Source: Dyadobacter psychrophilus (GTDB taxonomy: Bacteria > Bacteroidota > Bacteroidia > Cytophagales > Spirosomataceae). From it: a stretch of 64,000 nucleotides of DNA. Below are positions 8,596 through 17,409 of this stretch, piece by piece. Positions within the stretch are counted from its first letter, which is position 1, and every line of letters starts with the position of its first letter. A program made the position numbers and the translations under genes. Location: positions 1,632,858 to 1,696,857 of the forward strand of contig NZ_FUZA01000001.1 in the NCBI RefSeq assembly GCF_900167945.1, read 5' to 3'. A model generated the notes under the pieces. It saw only the letters and a program-made list of their open reading frames with translations. It searched no databases and had not been told where the DNA came from.

Positions 8596-9147
8596 ATGGC
8601 AAATAGGATTTTATCTGTGGGATCAACCTTCCCTGAATTTAAAAAAACATCCGTTGTTTCTCTTGAAAAAGGAAACGAATTCTACGATATTACCTCAGAA
8701 GATCACAAAAACGCTGAAAAGTGGATGGTTATGTTCTGGTGGCCAAAAGATTTCACTTTTGTATGCCCTACCGAAATTGCTGAGTTCGGAAAGCACGTTG
8801 AAGACTTCGCTGACCGCGATACCATGCTGATCGGTGCTTCTACTGACAGCGAGTTCGTTCACCTGGCCTGGAGAAAAAACCACGATGATCTTCGTGACCT
8901 TCAATTCCCAATGCTGGCTGACACTTCCAAGTCTCTTGCAGAAGAACTGGGGATTCTTGAAGCAAACGAGAAAATTGCTTACCGTGTAACTTACATCGTT
9001 GATCCACAAGGAATTATTCGCTGGGTAAGTGTTAACGACCTTTCTGTTGGCCGTAATGTTGACGAAGTGATCCGCGTTTTGGATGCTTTGCAAACCGACG
9101 AACTTTGCCCTTGCAACTGGGTTAAAGGAGAAGCAACATTAGCTTAA
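8596..9147 (+). CDS. ahpC: Peroxiredoxin of the AhpC/TSA family
   Basis: The 183-residue thioredoxin-fold peroxidase reduces hydrogen peroxide and organic hydroperoxides in the cytoplasm. The peroxidatic cysteine is C57 in FTFVCPTE, with the usual Pro/Thr around it and a downstream DPQGIIRWVSVND strand. The C-terminus ends in LCPCNW, giving two candidate resolving cysteines (C171 and C173), where classical AhpC proteins have one in VCPAKW. The gene has its own strong promoter and is followed after 12 bp by an AhpD-like gene, which suggests that AhpD rather than AhpF recycles it, as in mycobacteria (inference). No AhpF is present in the window. Confidence 0.93.
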   Translation: MANRILSVGSTFPEFKKTSVVSLEKGNEFYDITSEDHKNAEKWMVMFWWPKDFTFVCPTEIAEFGKHVEDFADRDTMLIGASTDSEFVHLAWRKNHDDLRDLQFPMLADTSKSLAEELGILEANEKIAYRVTYIVDPQGIIRWVSVNDLSVGRNVDEVIRVLDALQTDELCPCNWVKGEATLA

Positions 9148-9159
9148 TCAAAACCAAAA

Positions 9160-9750
9160 ATGTATCCATTCGCGACAACAGGGAATACAAAAGATTCCCT
9201 GTATAAAGAAGTGAACCTGCCGGCAGAATTTGAAAGCGTGCTGATCAATAAGCTGGCCGCATTGGACCACCGTTATCTCAAAGATTTGAAGATCAATGTT
9301 GGTAATGTGCTCAAATCGCAGACATTGAACCGAAAAGAAGCGCTTTTGATCGCGCTTTCGGTGGCTGTAAATGAGAAAAATGCGGCACTGATCACAGCGC
9401 TCGAAGAACTGGCTGCTAATGAGGGTGCCGACGAAAAGGAAATTGCGGAAGTTACAGCCTGCGTTTCTTTGATGAATGCGAACAACGTTTTCTATCGTTT
9501 CAGGCATTTCATGCACAAGGAATTTTACGATAATGCGCCTGCGGGAATCAAAATGAGCATTATGGTGAACCCTGTTTTGGGTAAAGAATTTTTTGAGCTG
9601 CTGAGCCTTGTCGTTTCCGCATTGAATGGCTGCGAAATGTGCGTGACTTCACACGAGCAATCGGTGCTGAACCACGGCGGAACGCCTGCGCGTATATTCG
9701 ACGCGGTAAGGGTTGGCGCCATTTTCAAAAGCTTCACTGTTTTGGTGTAA
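9160..9750 (+). CDS. ahpD: AhpD-like alkylhydroperoxidase / carboxymuconolactone decarboxylase family protein
   Basis: The 196-residue all-alpha protein carries the AhpD redox motif CxxCxxxH in GCEMCVTSHEQ (C158, C161, H165). Members act as thiol reductants of AhpC and have weak peroxidase activity of their own. The gene starts 12 bp after the peroxiredoxin stop on the same strand and is followed by a strong hairpin terminator, so the two form a closed bicistronic unit. The ATG at 9160 gives the standard family N-terminus. Confidence 0.9.
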   Translation: MYPFATTGNTKDSLYKEVNLPAEFESVLINKLAALDHRYLKDLKINVGNVLKSQTLNRKEALLIALSVAVNEKNAALITALEELAANEGADEKEIAEVTACVSLMNANNVFYRFRHFMHKEFYDNAPAGIKMSIMVNPVLGKEFFELLSLVVSALNGCEMCVTSHEQSVLNHGGTPARIFDAVRVGAIFKSFTVLV

Positions 9751-9754
9751 AATA

Positions 9755-9788
9755 AAAATTCCCAGGTCCGAAATGGCCTGGGAATTTT
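9755..9788. terminator. Bidirectional intrinsic terminator
   Basis: Perfect 12-bp stem (AAAATTCCCAGG at 9755-9766, its complement at 9777-9788) around a 10-nt loop, with A/T tails on both sides. It sits between the convergent ahpD and the 9833-10588 gene and can stop transcription from either side. Confidence 0.8.
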
Positions 9789-9832
9789 GCACTACTACTC
9801 TTTACTCCGTATTTCTTGATGTTTGCCGCTAG

Positions 9833-10588
9833 CTATTCTGAATAGCTGACAAAAGCGATATTGTCACCCCACATTGTCTGCGGCTCGAAATCGATGATGA
9901 TTTCGTCTTCATATTCATCCTCAGAAAAATGCTTCCTGAGTTTTAACGGCCCTTTTCCCGCTTCCCCGTTGTAATAAGCCGTCATTTTGTATCTGCCTAA
10001 TGGAATGTCAACCAACTTCCCATAGTCACTTGTAAAAGGCTCTCCATGCTTCATTTTGAGGGTTTTACCCTTTGAACCGTCAATAAGATCGCCAACCGGC
10101 ACAAGTGTGAATTCAATGTTTTCGGAATCGTAAATGCTGCTCATTATGGCTTTATTCACTTCAATAGTGACTCCATAGTAGCCTTGCGCCTCCACAGGTC
10201 TTTTTCCCGTGAGCTTCCATTGAAAATTCCGGACTGCTCCGTTAATGCTGAACTCCTCATACACATCCGGATCCAGGTCCAGCTCATATTCGCGGCCATT
10301 ATATTTCCTGGTAATGTGCGCTGAGGCCATGAATGTGCCCACTTTTGGTAACTGGATTTTATAATTCCCCTTTTCGTCCGAAGTTCCGATGGAATAGGAC
10401 GCGTAGATCATTGTGTTATCCACCACCACTTTCACGCCTGGCATCGGCGATCCGTCCGTATTGATAACTTTCCCCGTTGTATAACCTTCTTCCGGGGCCG
10501 ATCCATCCGGCGAAGGGCCATCGGTTTCGGTGCACGCAACGGCAAGCAGCACGAATATGCATTGCATTAATATAGAAACGCGTCTCAT
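9833..10588 (-). CDS. Lipoprotein with carboxypeptidase-like regulatory domain
   Basis: The 251-residue product has an SPII signal (CIFVLLAVAC, lipobox Cys at about 19), an acidic linker, and a beta-sandwich of the carboxypeptidase regulatory-like type at about 35-110 (TGKVINTDGSPMPGVKVVVD, then GTSDEKGNYKIQLPKVGTF). The remainder is unassigned beta-rich sequence. It is the last gene of a five-gene minus-strand operon and overlaps the preceding gene by four bases (ATGA), implying coupled translation. Function is unknown; an extracytoplasmic binding or structural role is likely. Confidence 0.7.
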   Translation of the reverse strand: MRRVSILMQCIFVLLAVACTETDGPSPDGSAPEEGYTTGKVINTDGSPMPGVKVVVDNTMIYASYSIGTSDEKGNYKIQLPKVGTFMASAHITRKYNGREYELDLDPDVYEEFSINGAVRNFQWKLTGKRPVEAQGYYGVTIEVNKAIMSSIYDSENIEFTLVPVGDLIDGSKGKTLKMKHGEPFTSDYGKLVDIPLGRYKMTAYYNGEAGKGPLKLRKHFSEDEYEDEIIIDFEPQTMWGDNIAFVSYSE

Positions 10589-11421
10589 TTTTTAGTGATC
10601 TTTTGCAGTTCCGTGGTGGAAGAATCCTCGCCCACCGTTTCGATCGACTTCACGATGCCAACGCCCGGAGCGGTCCATAGCTCAACTGTGCAAACATCTT
10701 CGGTTTCCTCAACTGGTATGAAAAGGCTTGATAATTTTATATGCATTTCATATTTATACTCCCACTTGGTACACTTGAATGTCCCTGCTGGCGTCGTTAT
10801 TTCTTCCTGCTTAGTCGCCTTTCCATCCAGATAGGTCAATGTGGTTTCCCAATCTGCTTCGATTTTGTTTTGTTCATCGATTGGTATCAGCAATGCCATG
10901 TCTACTTTTAGCGGATCTTTACCGAAAGTAACGTTGCTGCCGACCGTTCCTTTGTTTTCCAACACTTGCTTTTGAGGAAAGCCACTCATTGTAACATCTT
11001 CAATTTCAGCAAATTCATTTACGATATCGTATAATGCATGCACGGCATCCTCATGCAGCATTTCGTTAGTCGTAAGTCCGCCCTTACTGAATGCCCTGCT
11101 TCTGGTTGTAACAAAAACCCTTCCCTCCTGGATCACATTTTCAATATCATAAACGGCAATACCCGAAGAATCCTTTGTATTAACAACTTGTAATGTAGAA
11201 CTGCTTTTTTCGCCATCACTGTCCAGTATCCTATATGTATAAATCTGATCTTTCTCAGGCAAAAATGCTTTGTCTTCGGCAGGCGGATTGCCGTCATCGG
11301 GCTTAACATTGTCTTTGTCATCCTTGCAAGATGCCAGTGAGACAGCTGCAATTGCCAGTGAAAGAAACGCTGCCCGTGTCCGTCGGGCGAATGTAATGGA
11401 AGGTTGAATTTTATTTAACAT
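10585..11421 (-). CDS. Uncharacterised exported lipoprotein
   Basis: The 278-residue protein starts with a basic segment and a lipoprotein signal ending in AAVSLASC (Cys at about 31), followed by an Asp/Lys/Pro-rich linker. The body is predicted beta-rich and I do not recognise the family; segments such as TPAGTFKCTKWEYKYE and ELWTAPGVGIVKSIE resemble repeat strands of small periplasmic beta-proteins. It overlaps the downstream gene by four bases and lies 56 bp after the 159-residue membrane protein gene. Confidence 0.65.
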   Translation of the reverse strand: MLNKIQPSITFARRTRAAFLSLAIAAVSLASCKDDKDNVKPDDGNPPAEDKAFLPEKDQIYTYRILDSDGEKSSSTLQVVNTKDSSGIAVYDIENVIQEGRVFVTTRSRAFSKGGLTTNEMLHEDAVHALYDIVNEFAEIEDVTMSGFPQKQVLENKGTVGSNVTFGKDPLKVDMALLIPIDEQNKIEADWETTLTYLDGKATKQEEITTPAGTFKCTKWEYKYEMHIKLSSLFIPVEETEDVCTVELWTAPGVGIVKSIETVGEDSSTTELQKITKK

Positions 11422-11477
11422 GGCTTTTGTAATAATTAAAATATGAAACTGATTACTATATACGTATTAGGCTATAA

Positions 11478-11957
11478 TCACCGGATTTTGAAAACAAGAT
11501 GAACCAGCAGCAGAAGAAATCCTGAAATTGAGAGATAACCCCTGATCAAAATAAACTTTAACCACTCATTCCTGGCATCTTGAAAACCAGCTTTTGTGTC
11601 GATTGAGTTGCTATTGATAAGGGCATTAACCGGTTCGCTAAATTTCAAAATAAGCGCCATATCGGCCACCAAAAGCAAAAAAGCAAGCAAAACAGGCGCA
11701 TAGGAAAGGAATCCCGCACTTTTATTACTCATCAAAAACCAGATGAACATAACGGCCAATGCAGACAAATACAGCACTTTGAATTTGCCCCGGACAATCG
11801 GGTCGACAGCTTTGCGAAGCACTATAAAATCATCGGCGGGAATGCTATACAATGCTTTCCCAAAACCGAAATGGTAAAATGCACCTTGTGCAGCGATAAA
11901 AAAGTAAAGTGTTATCCCAATGATCCGGACGACGGAGATCAATTCAATTGGTTTCAT
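11478..11957 (-). CDS. Small membrane protein, four predicted helices
   Basis: The 159-residue product has four hydrophobic stretches (about 7-27, 60-80, 86-106 and 135-157) and no recognisable catalytic motif. The size and topology resemble small DUF1772-like membrane proteins, but this is only a resemblance. Its start lies 14 bp inside the end of the preceding 105-residue gene, so the two are translationally linked within the operon. Confidence 0.65.
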   Translation of the reverse strand: MKPIELISVVRIIGITLYFFIAAQGAFYHFGFGKALYSIPADDFIVLRKAVDPIVRGKFKVLYLSALAVMFIWFLMSNKSAGFLSYAPVLLAFLLLVADMALILKFSEPVNALINSNSIDTKAGFQDARNEWLKFILIRGYLSISGFLLLLVHLVFKIR

Positions 11958-12261
11958 AAATTTTCTGAATAGAGGCTTTTGTCGTATCCTTCGCTAGCTC
12001 TTCTGCAAGTTTTTTGTTCAGATATCTCCTTACGGAAACTTTGGTAATATCCAGGTTGGTGGGTTCAGTGACCGTGGAAACAAGGTGATTGCTGTTGGCA
12101 TAATATCGCACGAGCGTACTGTTTTTTAGAAATGAGCTTTCGGTTACCCAAAATCCGGTTTCGGGATATGGCTGTCGTAAAGGTCTCTTCTGAGACTTGG
12201 GCGCGTGTTGTATGCTTGCGACCATCAGTATGGCCGCAAGCATTATCGTCATGGTGCGCAT
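11944..12261 (-). CDS. Small exported protein of unknown function
   Basis: The 105-residue product has a short signal-like N-terminus (MTIMLAAILMVASIQHAPKS) and a mature part of about 80 residues with alternating charged and aromatic residues and a basic C-terminal helix (VSVRRYLNKKLAEELAKD). No family is recognised. Translation probably starts at one of two close Met codons (residue 1 or 4). It begins 2 bp after the beta-helix gene stop and overlaps the next gene by 14 bp. Confidence 0.55.
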   Translation of the reverse strand: MRTMTIMLAAILMVASIQHAPKSQKRPLRQPYPETGFWVTESSFLKNSTLVRYYANSNHLVSTVTEPTNLDITKVSVRRYLNKKLAEELAKDTTKASIQKIYETN

Positions 12262-12263
12262 TA

Positions 12264-13733
12264 TTATTCTTTCAGGACTTTGCCTTCCACGTTATCAGCG
12301 AACGTGTTAGCAGTTTCGATATCGTCATTCACTTTTGCCTGATAATTCACATAAACACCGTATCCGCCACTGCCTGAGATCTTGGAATTTTTGATCTGGA
12401 AACTTGCCTGACTTCCGTAAACGGCAATGTTCACTTTCTTACCCGAAACCAGCGCCGTACTTCCTCCGCCTGATATTTCCGCATATTCAAAAACATTCAT
12501 CGCACTGGTTGAGAAGCAGATAATTCCTCTCCAATATGCCGGCTTGTTTTCCGCGCCCCGGATGATAATTTTAGACGCTTCGGTTCCTTTTGCATTCAGA
12601 TAACCGCCGTCGATGGACATTCTCGCGCCTGAGGACATTTCTATTATCACTCCGGGCATCAATTTCCAATCGGCATCCACTGTAAGGCTTTCCAGGATAC
12701 GGTAGGGCGTTTTGTCTTTGAAACCTTGCCAAACAATTTCACCAGCAGAGCTTTTAGAAAGCTGCGAAGGTGATATTTCCACAACATTTCGCCCGTTGCC
12801 TCCCGTAAAAACGGAGTTAGGATCCAGTTTTGCAACGTTTCGGGCTGTCAGCAAAATGCCGGCTTCCGTGTTGTCCTTAAATACATTAAACGCAAATGCA
12901 GACAAAATAACAGCATCTTCAACCCATAAACCATATCCGTCATTCTTTTCGAAAAGGCAGTCTTTGATCGACAATTCCGCCTTGGACACGCCCGTAATGG
13001 CCATTCCGGCCTTGATTCCACTATAAAGCACCTTACTTCCCGCATGCAGCACATGCACATTTTCCAATGTATTGGCACTGCTCGCAGAACGGAAAATCAC
13101 ACCAGCCCAAAAACCTTTTTTCGCTTCCTGGCCTATCAGGCGGATCGGTTTGTTAGGCTCACCGCTCGCAAGCAAGATTCCGCCTTTATCATTCACCTCG
13201 AAACGAGCGTCCCTTGCAAATGCAATGACCACGCCGGGTTTCACTGTCAGTTCGGCATTCACTGCAACATTGCCATTAGCAATGTAGTCGGGAAGGTCAG
13301 GATTATCAATGCGGTCTTCCAGTGTGGTTTTTGCATTAATATTTGCATCCAGCACGATCGGCTGGATAGCAGCTGCTGTGATCAGGACTTTGTCCTTGCT
13401 TTCGCCATTCGCATTGCTGATGGTCAATTCCAGCTCGTATTCACCTGAAACGTCGGTTTTGAATGTTGGCTTGTTAACGGTAGCCGAGCTGAGGGTTGTG
13501 GTGCTTCCGGTCGGTTTTTTCGTGAATGTCCACCGATAATCGAAGGGTTTGTTTTCGCTGTCGGTCGAGGCACTTCCGTCGAGGGTAACAATGGCGCCAG
13601 CATTCAGATTCTGGTCTGCGCCGGCTCGGGCGGTGAGCGTATTGCCTGGTTTTACGTCTTCATCTTCCTTACAGCTTGTTACAAAAAGGGCAAGCGAAAA
13701 GAGGGCAAGCAGAATTCTTTTACTTTTTAACAT
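12264..13733 (-). CDS. Lipoprotein with PKD-like domain and right-handed beta-helix
   Basis: The protein starts at the ATG at 13733 (MLKSKRILLALFSLALF); the open frame extends 57 bp further upstream without a credible start. The 489-residue product has a lipobox FVTSC at about residue 22, a PKD/Ig-like domain at about 30-125 (LTARAGADQNLNAGAIVTLD, GSASTDSENKPFDYRWTF), then a parallel beta-helix region with repeated NVHVLHAG / SIKDCLFEKNDGYGLWVEDA / KNSKISGSGGYGVYV turns. Such helices are found in surface polysaccharide-binding or cleaving proteins, but no catalytic carboxylates are evident. It heads the five-gene operon running down to 9833. Confidence 0.8.
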   Translation of the reverse strand: MLKSKRILLALFSLALFVTSCKEDEDVKPGNTLTARAGADQNLNAGAIVTLDGSASTDSENKPFDYRWTFTKKPTGSTTTLSSATVNKPTFKTDVSGEYELELTISNANGESKDKVLITAAAIQPIVLDANINAKTTLEDRIDNPDLPDYIANGNVAVNAELTVKPGVVIAFARDARFEVNDKGGILLASGEPNKPIRLIGQEAKKGFWAGVIFRSASSANTLENVHVLHAGSKVLYSGIKAGMAITGVSKAELSIKDCLFEKNDGYGLWVEDAVILSAFAFNVFKDNTEAGILLTARNVAKLDPNSVFTGGNGRNVVEISPSQLSKSSAGEIVWQGFKDKTPYRILESLTVDADWKLMPGVIIEMSSGARMSIDGGYLNAKGTEASKIIIRGAENKPAYWRGIICFSTSAMNVFEYAEISGGGSTALVSGKKVNIAVYGSQASFQIKNSKISGSGGYGVYVNYQAKVNDDIETANTFADNVEGKVLKE

Positions 13734-13823
13734 GGCTATTTTTGATTTTACTGGACACTGATTTTCGCCATCGGCTAAATGGCGGTGCAATGGTAAGTCG
13801 AAATAGCGATGTGAGAAAGTGCT

Positions 13824-13853
13824 GTCGATTAACAGCAGGTTTTATCGACAAAA
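13824..13853. promoter_or_regulatory. Candidate regulatory inverted repeat before the beta-helix operon
   Basis: GTCGAT (13824-13829) and ATCGAC (13844-13849) form a 6-bp inverted repeat, and the right arm belongs to TTATCGACAAAA (13842-13853). A near-identical TTGTCGACAAAG occurs before the LytS gene at 15757-15768. The element lies about 110 bp upstream of the beta-helix ATG. Function is speculative. Confidence 0.3.
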
Positions 13854-13884
13854 GGCGTCAGTAGACGCTAATTTTGACCGTTTG

Positions 13885-14607
13885 CTAAAAAGTCAGCTTG
13901 AAACGTCGCTGACAATCGTTCCGGAAGTTGCGGCCAATGGGCAGTTCTTTTCCGGCGATTTCAATTTTATGCGCATGGTAACTTTCCACTTTATCCACAG
14001 CCACAATAAATGAACGGTGCACACGGATAAAGCTGTCCTCAGGAAGCAACTCTTCCAAAAGGCTTATTTTTTGTTTCGTGATCAACACTTTATCTTTCAA
14101 AACAACCTTAATGTAATCCCGGAGGCTTTCTACCCAAAATATATCATTCACATTGACCTTCACCATTTTCCTGTCCACTTTGAGATATAAAAACACATCC
14201 TGGTTACTGACAGCGGTTTTTTGCGCGATGGAAACGGATTGATTGGTAACATTCAAACCCGTAAAAACCTTGTCCATAGCACGCAGAAAGCGCTCGAAAG
14301 GAATGGGTTTCAGCAAATAATCCACCGCATTCAGGTCAAAACCTTCAACGGCATAATCCTGGTAAGCAGTTGTAAAAACGACTTTGGGCGGTGTTTTGAG
14401 ACTCCTTAATAGTTCGGTCCCTGTTAGTCCAGGCATTTTTACATCCAGGAACATCAGATCAACTTTTTGCTGCTGCAAAACCTGAAAAGCCTGAATAGCA
14501 TCCTGGCACCGGGCAACGATTTCGATCTCATTGAAATTCCGGAGATAATTGTCCAGCACTTCAATGGCATGCGGTTCGTCGTCCACCAAAATCGCTTTTA
14601 TCTTCAT
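13885..14607 (-). CDS. LytTR-family response regulator
   Basis: The 240-residue protein has an N-terminal receiver domain with the acidic pocket VDDE at 8-11, phosphoacceptor D55 in FLDVKMPG, a TTAYQDYAVEGF segment and the conserved Lys in YLLKPIPFERF. Residues about 135-238 are a LytTR DNA-binding domain (IFWVESLRDYIKVVL, then FIRVHRSFIVAVDKVES and LPIGRNFRN). It is the partner of the adjacent LytS-type kinase: the kinase stop and this start share one base (TAATG). Likely targets are the lipoprotein operon directly downstream on the same strand, though this is inferred from position only. Confidence 0.93.
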   Translation of the reverse strand: MKIKAILVDDEPHAIEVLDNYLRNFNEIEIVARCQDAIQAFQVLQQQKVDLMFLDVKMPGLTGTELLRSLKTPPKVVFTTAYQDYAVEGFDLNAVDYLLKPIPFERFLRAMDKVFTGLNVTNQSVSIAQKTAVSNQDVFLYLKVDRKMVKVNVNDIFWVESLRDYIKVVLKDKVLITKQKISLLEELLPEDSFIRVHRSFIVAVDKVESYHAHKIEIAGKELPIGRNFRNDCQRRFKLTF

Positions 14608-15710
14608 TATGAGGCTATATCAATTTTTTTATCCAATTCCAATTCGAGGATTACGGCAAAAACTTCTTCTTCTTCCAAAATTTTGAGCTGGTATGCCGAA
14701 GGATACAAAATTTCCATCCGCTTCCTGACATTAGCTAATCCAATGCTGGTGTGATGGCTTCGGCCGTCTTTCGGATCGGGCCGATCAGGCTTGCTGTTGG
14801 ATATTTTAAATTTAAGAAAATTGTTCTTAACCCGCAGATCCATGTTGATCCAGGCCTGCCCTACCTGCTCGCTGGCGCCATGCTTGAATGCGTTTTCTAC
14901 CAACGGAAGGATTAACAAGGGCGCAATCTTATATTCACTGGAAACACCATTAATGCTGAAATTAATGTCCAGGCGCTCTTCATAACGAATCTTCTCAAGC
15001 TCGATGTAACTCTCGACAATTTTTATATCCCGCTCTAAATCAACCACATCCGTATTAGCCTCATAAAGCATATAGCGTAATATTTCTGCCAGTCCCATCA
15101 CCACAGAAGGCGATTGCGGCGATTGGTTTAATGTTAATGCGTAGAGATTATTGAGTGTATTAAAAAGAAAGTGCGGGTGTAACTGCCCCTTTAAAAAGTT
15201 AAGCTCGGCTTCCATCGCCGCCTGCCTTCTTTCAAACCACATTTTAAAAAATTTAACCGATAAAGCCACCCAGACAAAAATGTTAGTCTGCTCAAAAGCG
15301 CTGATCAGATAGACCGGTTTTGCAAGCTGCTGCCAGAATGTTCCTTCCAGTTTTTTCCAAACAAATGTTGGATCTGTTTTTTTTACCGCGCTGTAAATGA
15401 TGGGATCGGCAACAAAAATTTCCATCAACCTGAAAGCCAGCGTCGACAAAACCACTGCTGCAATGAGCAGGACAAAAAATTCGATTCGCTTTTTTCTGTT
15501 GAAAAACTTCGGGATAATGACATACCCGATCGAATAGAAATAAGCAATGTGTATAGGCAAAAACAAGGCAACGACCCCAATTGCGATCCAGTAATCAGGC
15601 ATTCCGGCACCATAAATCACCGTCAGGATAATCAGGACGACGATCCAGAACGCGGCATGCTGCAAAATCCTTAACCGGGCCTGATTAGTAGGGTAAACGT
15701 TTGGGCGCAT
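14607..15710 (-). CDS. LytS/YehU-type membrane sensor histidine kinase
   Basis: The product has about four transmembrane helices in the first 155 residues, then a His_kinase (PF06580) domain with the phosphoacceptor His in KGQLHPHFLFNTLNNLY (about residue 178) and an HATPase region with LPLVENAFKHG and the glycine-rich GLANVRKRMEILYP. It phosphorylates the LytTR regulator encoded immediately after it. I start it at the ATG at 15710. An in-frame GTG at 15731 would add seven residues, but a TATATTTG box (15713-15720), matching the -7 consensus, lies between the two, which favours the ATG and a very short leader. Confidence 0.9.
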   Translation of the reverse strand: MRPNVYPTNQARLRILQHAAFWIVVLIILTVIYGAGMPDYWIAIGVVALFLPIHIAYFYSIGYVIIPKFFNRKKRIEFFVLLIAAVVLSTLAFRLMEIFVADPIIYSAVKKTDPTFVWKKLEGTFWQQLAKPVYLISAFEQTNIFVWVALSVKFFKMWFERRQAAMEAELNFLKGQLHPHFLFNTLNNLYALTLNQSPQSPSVVMGLAEILRYMLYEANTDVVDLERDIKIVESYIELEKIRYEERLDINFSINGVSSEYKIAPLLILPLVENAFKHGASEQVGQAWINMDLRVKNNFLKFKISNSKPDRPDPKDGRSHHTSIGLANVRKRMEILYPSAYQLKILEEEEVFAVILELELDKKIDIAS

Positions 15711-15756
15711 AGGCAAATATAACCAATTCACCGCCTATTTTTTGACGCCGAAAATA

Positions 15757-15768
15757 TTGTCGACAAAG
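15757..15768. promoter_or_regulatory. Palindromic motif upstream of the LytS/LytTR operon
   Basis: TTGTCGACAA (15757-15766) is a perfect 10-bp palindrome about 50 bp upstream of the kinase ATG. It shares TCGACAAA with the element before the downstream beta-helix operon, so it may be a site used by the same regulator. The rest of the 299-bp gap to ahcY holds only that gene's promoter. Confidence 0.3.
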
Positions 15769-15943
15769 ACCACAGTAACGTCGACGAACGGCATGGCACG
15801 CGGATTTTTAGATCTGTCAAGACAAAATATCTGCCAGGACTGCCCACAAACCTTATCCTCACTTACAAAGCACTCCATATGCAGCTCACAGAAGATAAAA
15901 CATCCAAATTGAAGAGCAAAATCACAATTTGTATCTATTTTTC

Positions 15944-15974
15944 TTCCCGTCCGTGGTTTTTCTACTTAGTTTTG
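15944..15974 (+). promoter_or_regulatory. Promoter of ahcY
   Basis: TAGTTTTG at 15967-15974 is a full match to the -7 consensus and lies 35 bp before the ATG. A TTC at 15944-15946 takes the -33 position with a 20-bp spacer, one base off the TTG consensus. Confidence 0.55.
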
Positions 15975-16009
15975 TATTAAAATAAAGATATAAACTAAAC
16001 TGTCAAATA

Positions 16010-17326
16010 ATGGCAACGTCAACAGAAACGTACATTCCTTACAAGGTAAAAGACATCAGTTTGGCCGAGTGGGGCCGGAAAGAAATTACGCTTGCAGAAG
16101 CTGAAATGCCGGGTTTAATGTCAATCCGCGCAGAATACGGTCCGTCACAGCCCCTTGCAGGTGCGCGTGTTGCCGGTTGCTTGCACATGACAATCCAAAC
16201 AGCAGTTTTGATCGAAACGCTTACTGCACTGGGTGCGGAAGTGACCTGGTCATCCTGCAACATTTTCTCAACGCAAGATCACGCAGCAGCGGCGATCGCA
16301 GCAGCGGGAATCCCTGTTTACGCCTGGAAAGGCATGAATGAAGAAGAATTCAACTGGTGTATCGAACAAACATTGTTCTTCGGTGAGGACCGCAAGCCAT
16401 TGAATATGATCCTGGATGACGGCGGCGACCTTACCAACATGGTTTTCGACGAATATCCTGAGCTGATCGAAGGCATTAAAGGACTTTCAGAAGAAACTAC
16501 AACAGGTGTGCTTCGCCTTTATGACCGTTTGAAAAACGGAACGCTTCATTTGCCTGCAATCAATGTAAATGACTCCGTTACAAAATCGAAATTTGATAAC
16601 AAATACGGCTGCCGCGAATCACTTGTGGATTCAATCCGCCGCGCAACGGACTTAATGCTTGCCGGCAAAGTGGCTGTTGTCGCTGGTTACGGTGACGTTG
16701 GTAAAGGCTCAGCAGAATCGCTTCGTGGCGCAGGATGCCGAGTATTGGTTACGGAAATCGACCCAATTTGCGCACTTCAAGCTGCTATGGACGGTTTTGA
16801 AGTTGTTACAATGGACGAAGCTGCAACACGCGCTAACATTTTCGTGACAGCAACTGGAAACTACAAGATCATTACAGATCGTCATTTCTTGAAAATGCGC
16901 GACAAAGCGGTTGTTTGTAACATCGGCCACTTCGATAACGAAATCGACATGGCTTGGCTGAACTCAACTTACGGTGCCTCAAAAGTGCAGATCAAACCAC
17001 AGGTTGACATTTATTCGGTTGAAGGCAAAGACATTATCATTCTTGCAGAAGGCCGTTTGGTAAACTTAGGCTGCGCAATGGGCCATCCATCATTCGTAAT
17101 GTCATGCTCGTTCTCTAACCAGACGCTTGCGCAGATCGAACTTTGGACGAACACTGCCGCTTACGAGAAAAAAGTTTACGTACTTCCAAAAGCATTGGAC
17201 GAAAAAGTAGCAGCATTCCACCTTGCCCACGTAGGCGCAAAATTGGAAACGCTGTCGGACGAGCAAGCAGCTTACATCGGTGTCAGCACTGAGGGGCCGT
17301 TCAAATCGGAGACTTATCGTTATTGA
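16010..17326 (+). CDS. ahcY: Adenosylhomocysteinase
   Basis: This cytoplasmic NAD-dependent enzyme hydrolyses S-adenosylhomocysteine to adenosine and homocysteine, relieving product inhibition of methyltransferases. At 438 residues it is full length. Family signatures are visible in order: [33 protein letters not shown], the substrate-site segment [20 protein letters not shown], the NAD-binding Rossmann motif [35 protein letters not shown] and the C-terminal lysine-tyrosine tail PFKSETYRY. It is a single gene with its own promoter and a strong terminator. No methionine-cycle gene adjoins it. Confidence 0.97.
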   Translation: MATSTETYIPYKVKDISLAEWGRKEITLAEAEMPGLMSIRAEYGPSQPLAGARVAGCLHMTIQTAVLIETLTALGAEVTWSSCNIFSTQDHAAAAIAAAGIPVYAWKGMNEEEFNWCIEQTLFFGEDRKPLNMILDDGGDLTNMVFDEYPELIEGIKGLSEETTTGVLRLYDRLKNGTLHLPAINVNDSVTKSKFDNKYGCRESLVDSIRRATDLMLAGKVAVVAGYGDVGKGSAESLRGAGCRVLVTEIDPICALQAAMDGFEVVTMDEAATRANIFVTATGNYKIITDRHFLKMRDKAVVCNIGHFDNEIDMAWLNSTYGASKVQIKPQVDIYSVEGKDIIILAEGRLVNLGCAMGHPSFVMSCSFSNQTLAQIELWTNTAAYEKKVYVLPKALDEKVAAFHLAHVGAKLETLSDEQAAYIGVSTEGPFKSETYRY

Positions 17327-17361
17327 TGTTTGGGGTTGGCCTTTTTGGGGTCAACATTTGT

Positions 17362-17399
17362 AAAAGCATCCCGGGCCGAAAACCTGGGATGCTTTTTTT
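17362..17399 (+). terminator. Intrinsic terminator of ahcY
   Basis: A 14-bp stem (17362-17375 with 17383-17396, one G-T wobble) and 7-nt loop are followed by seven T residues (17393-17399). The A-run on the left flank could also help stop the convergent 17410-17766 gene. Confidence 0.85.
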
Positions 17400-17409
17400 A
17401 CTGCCAATT

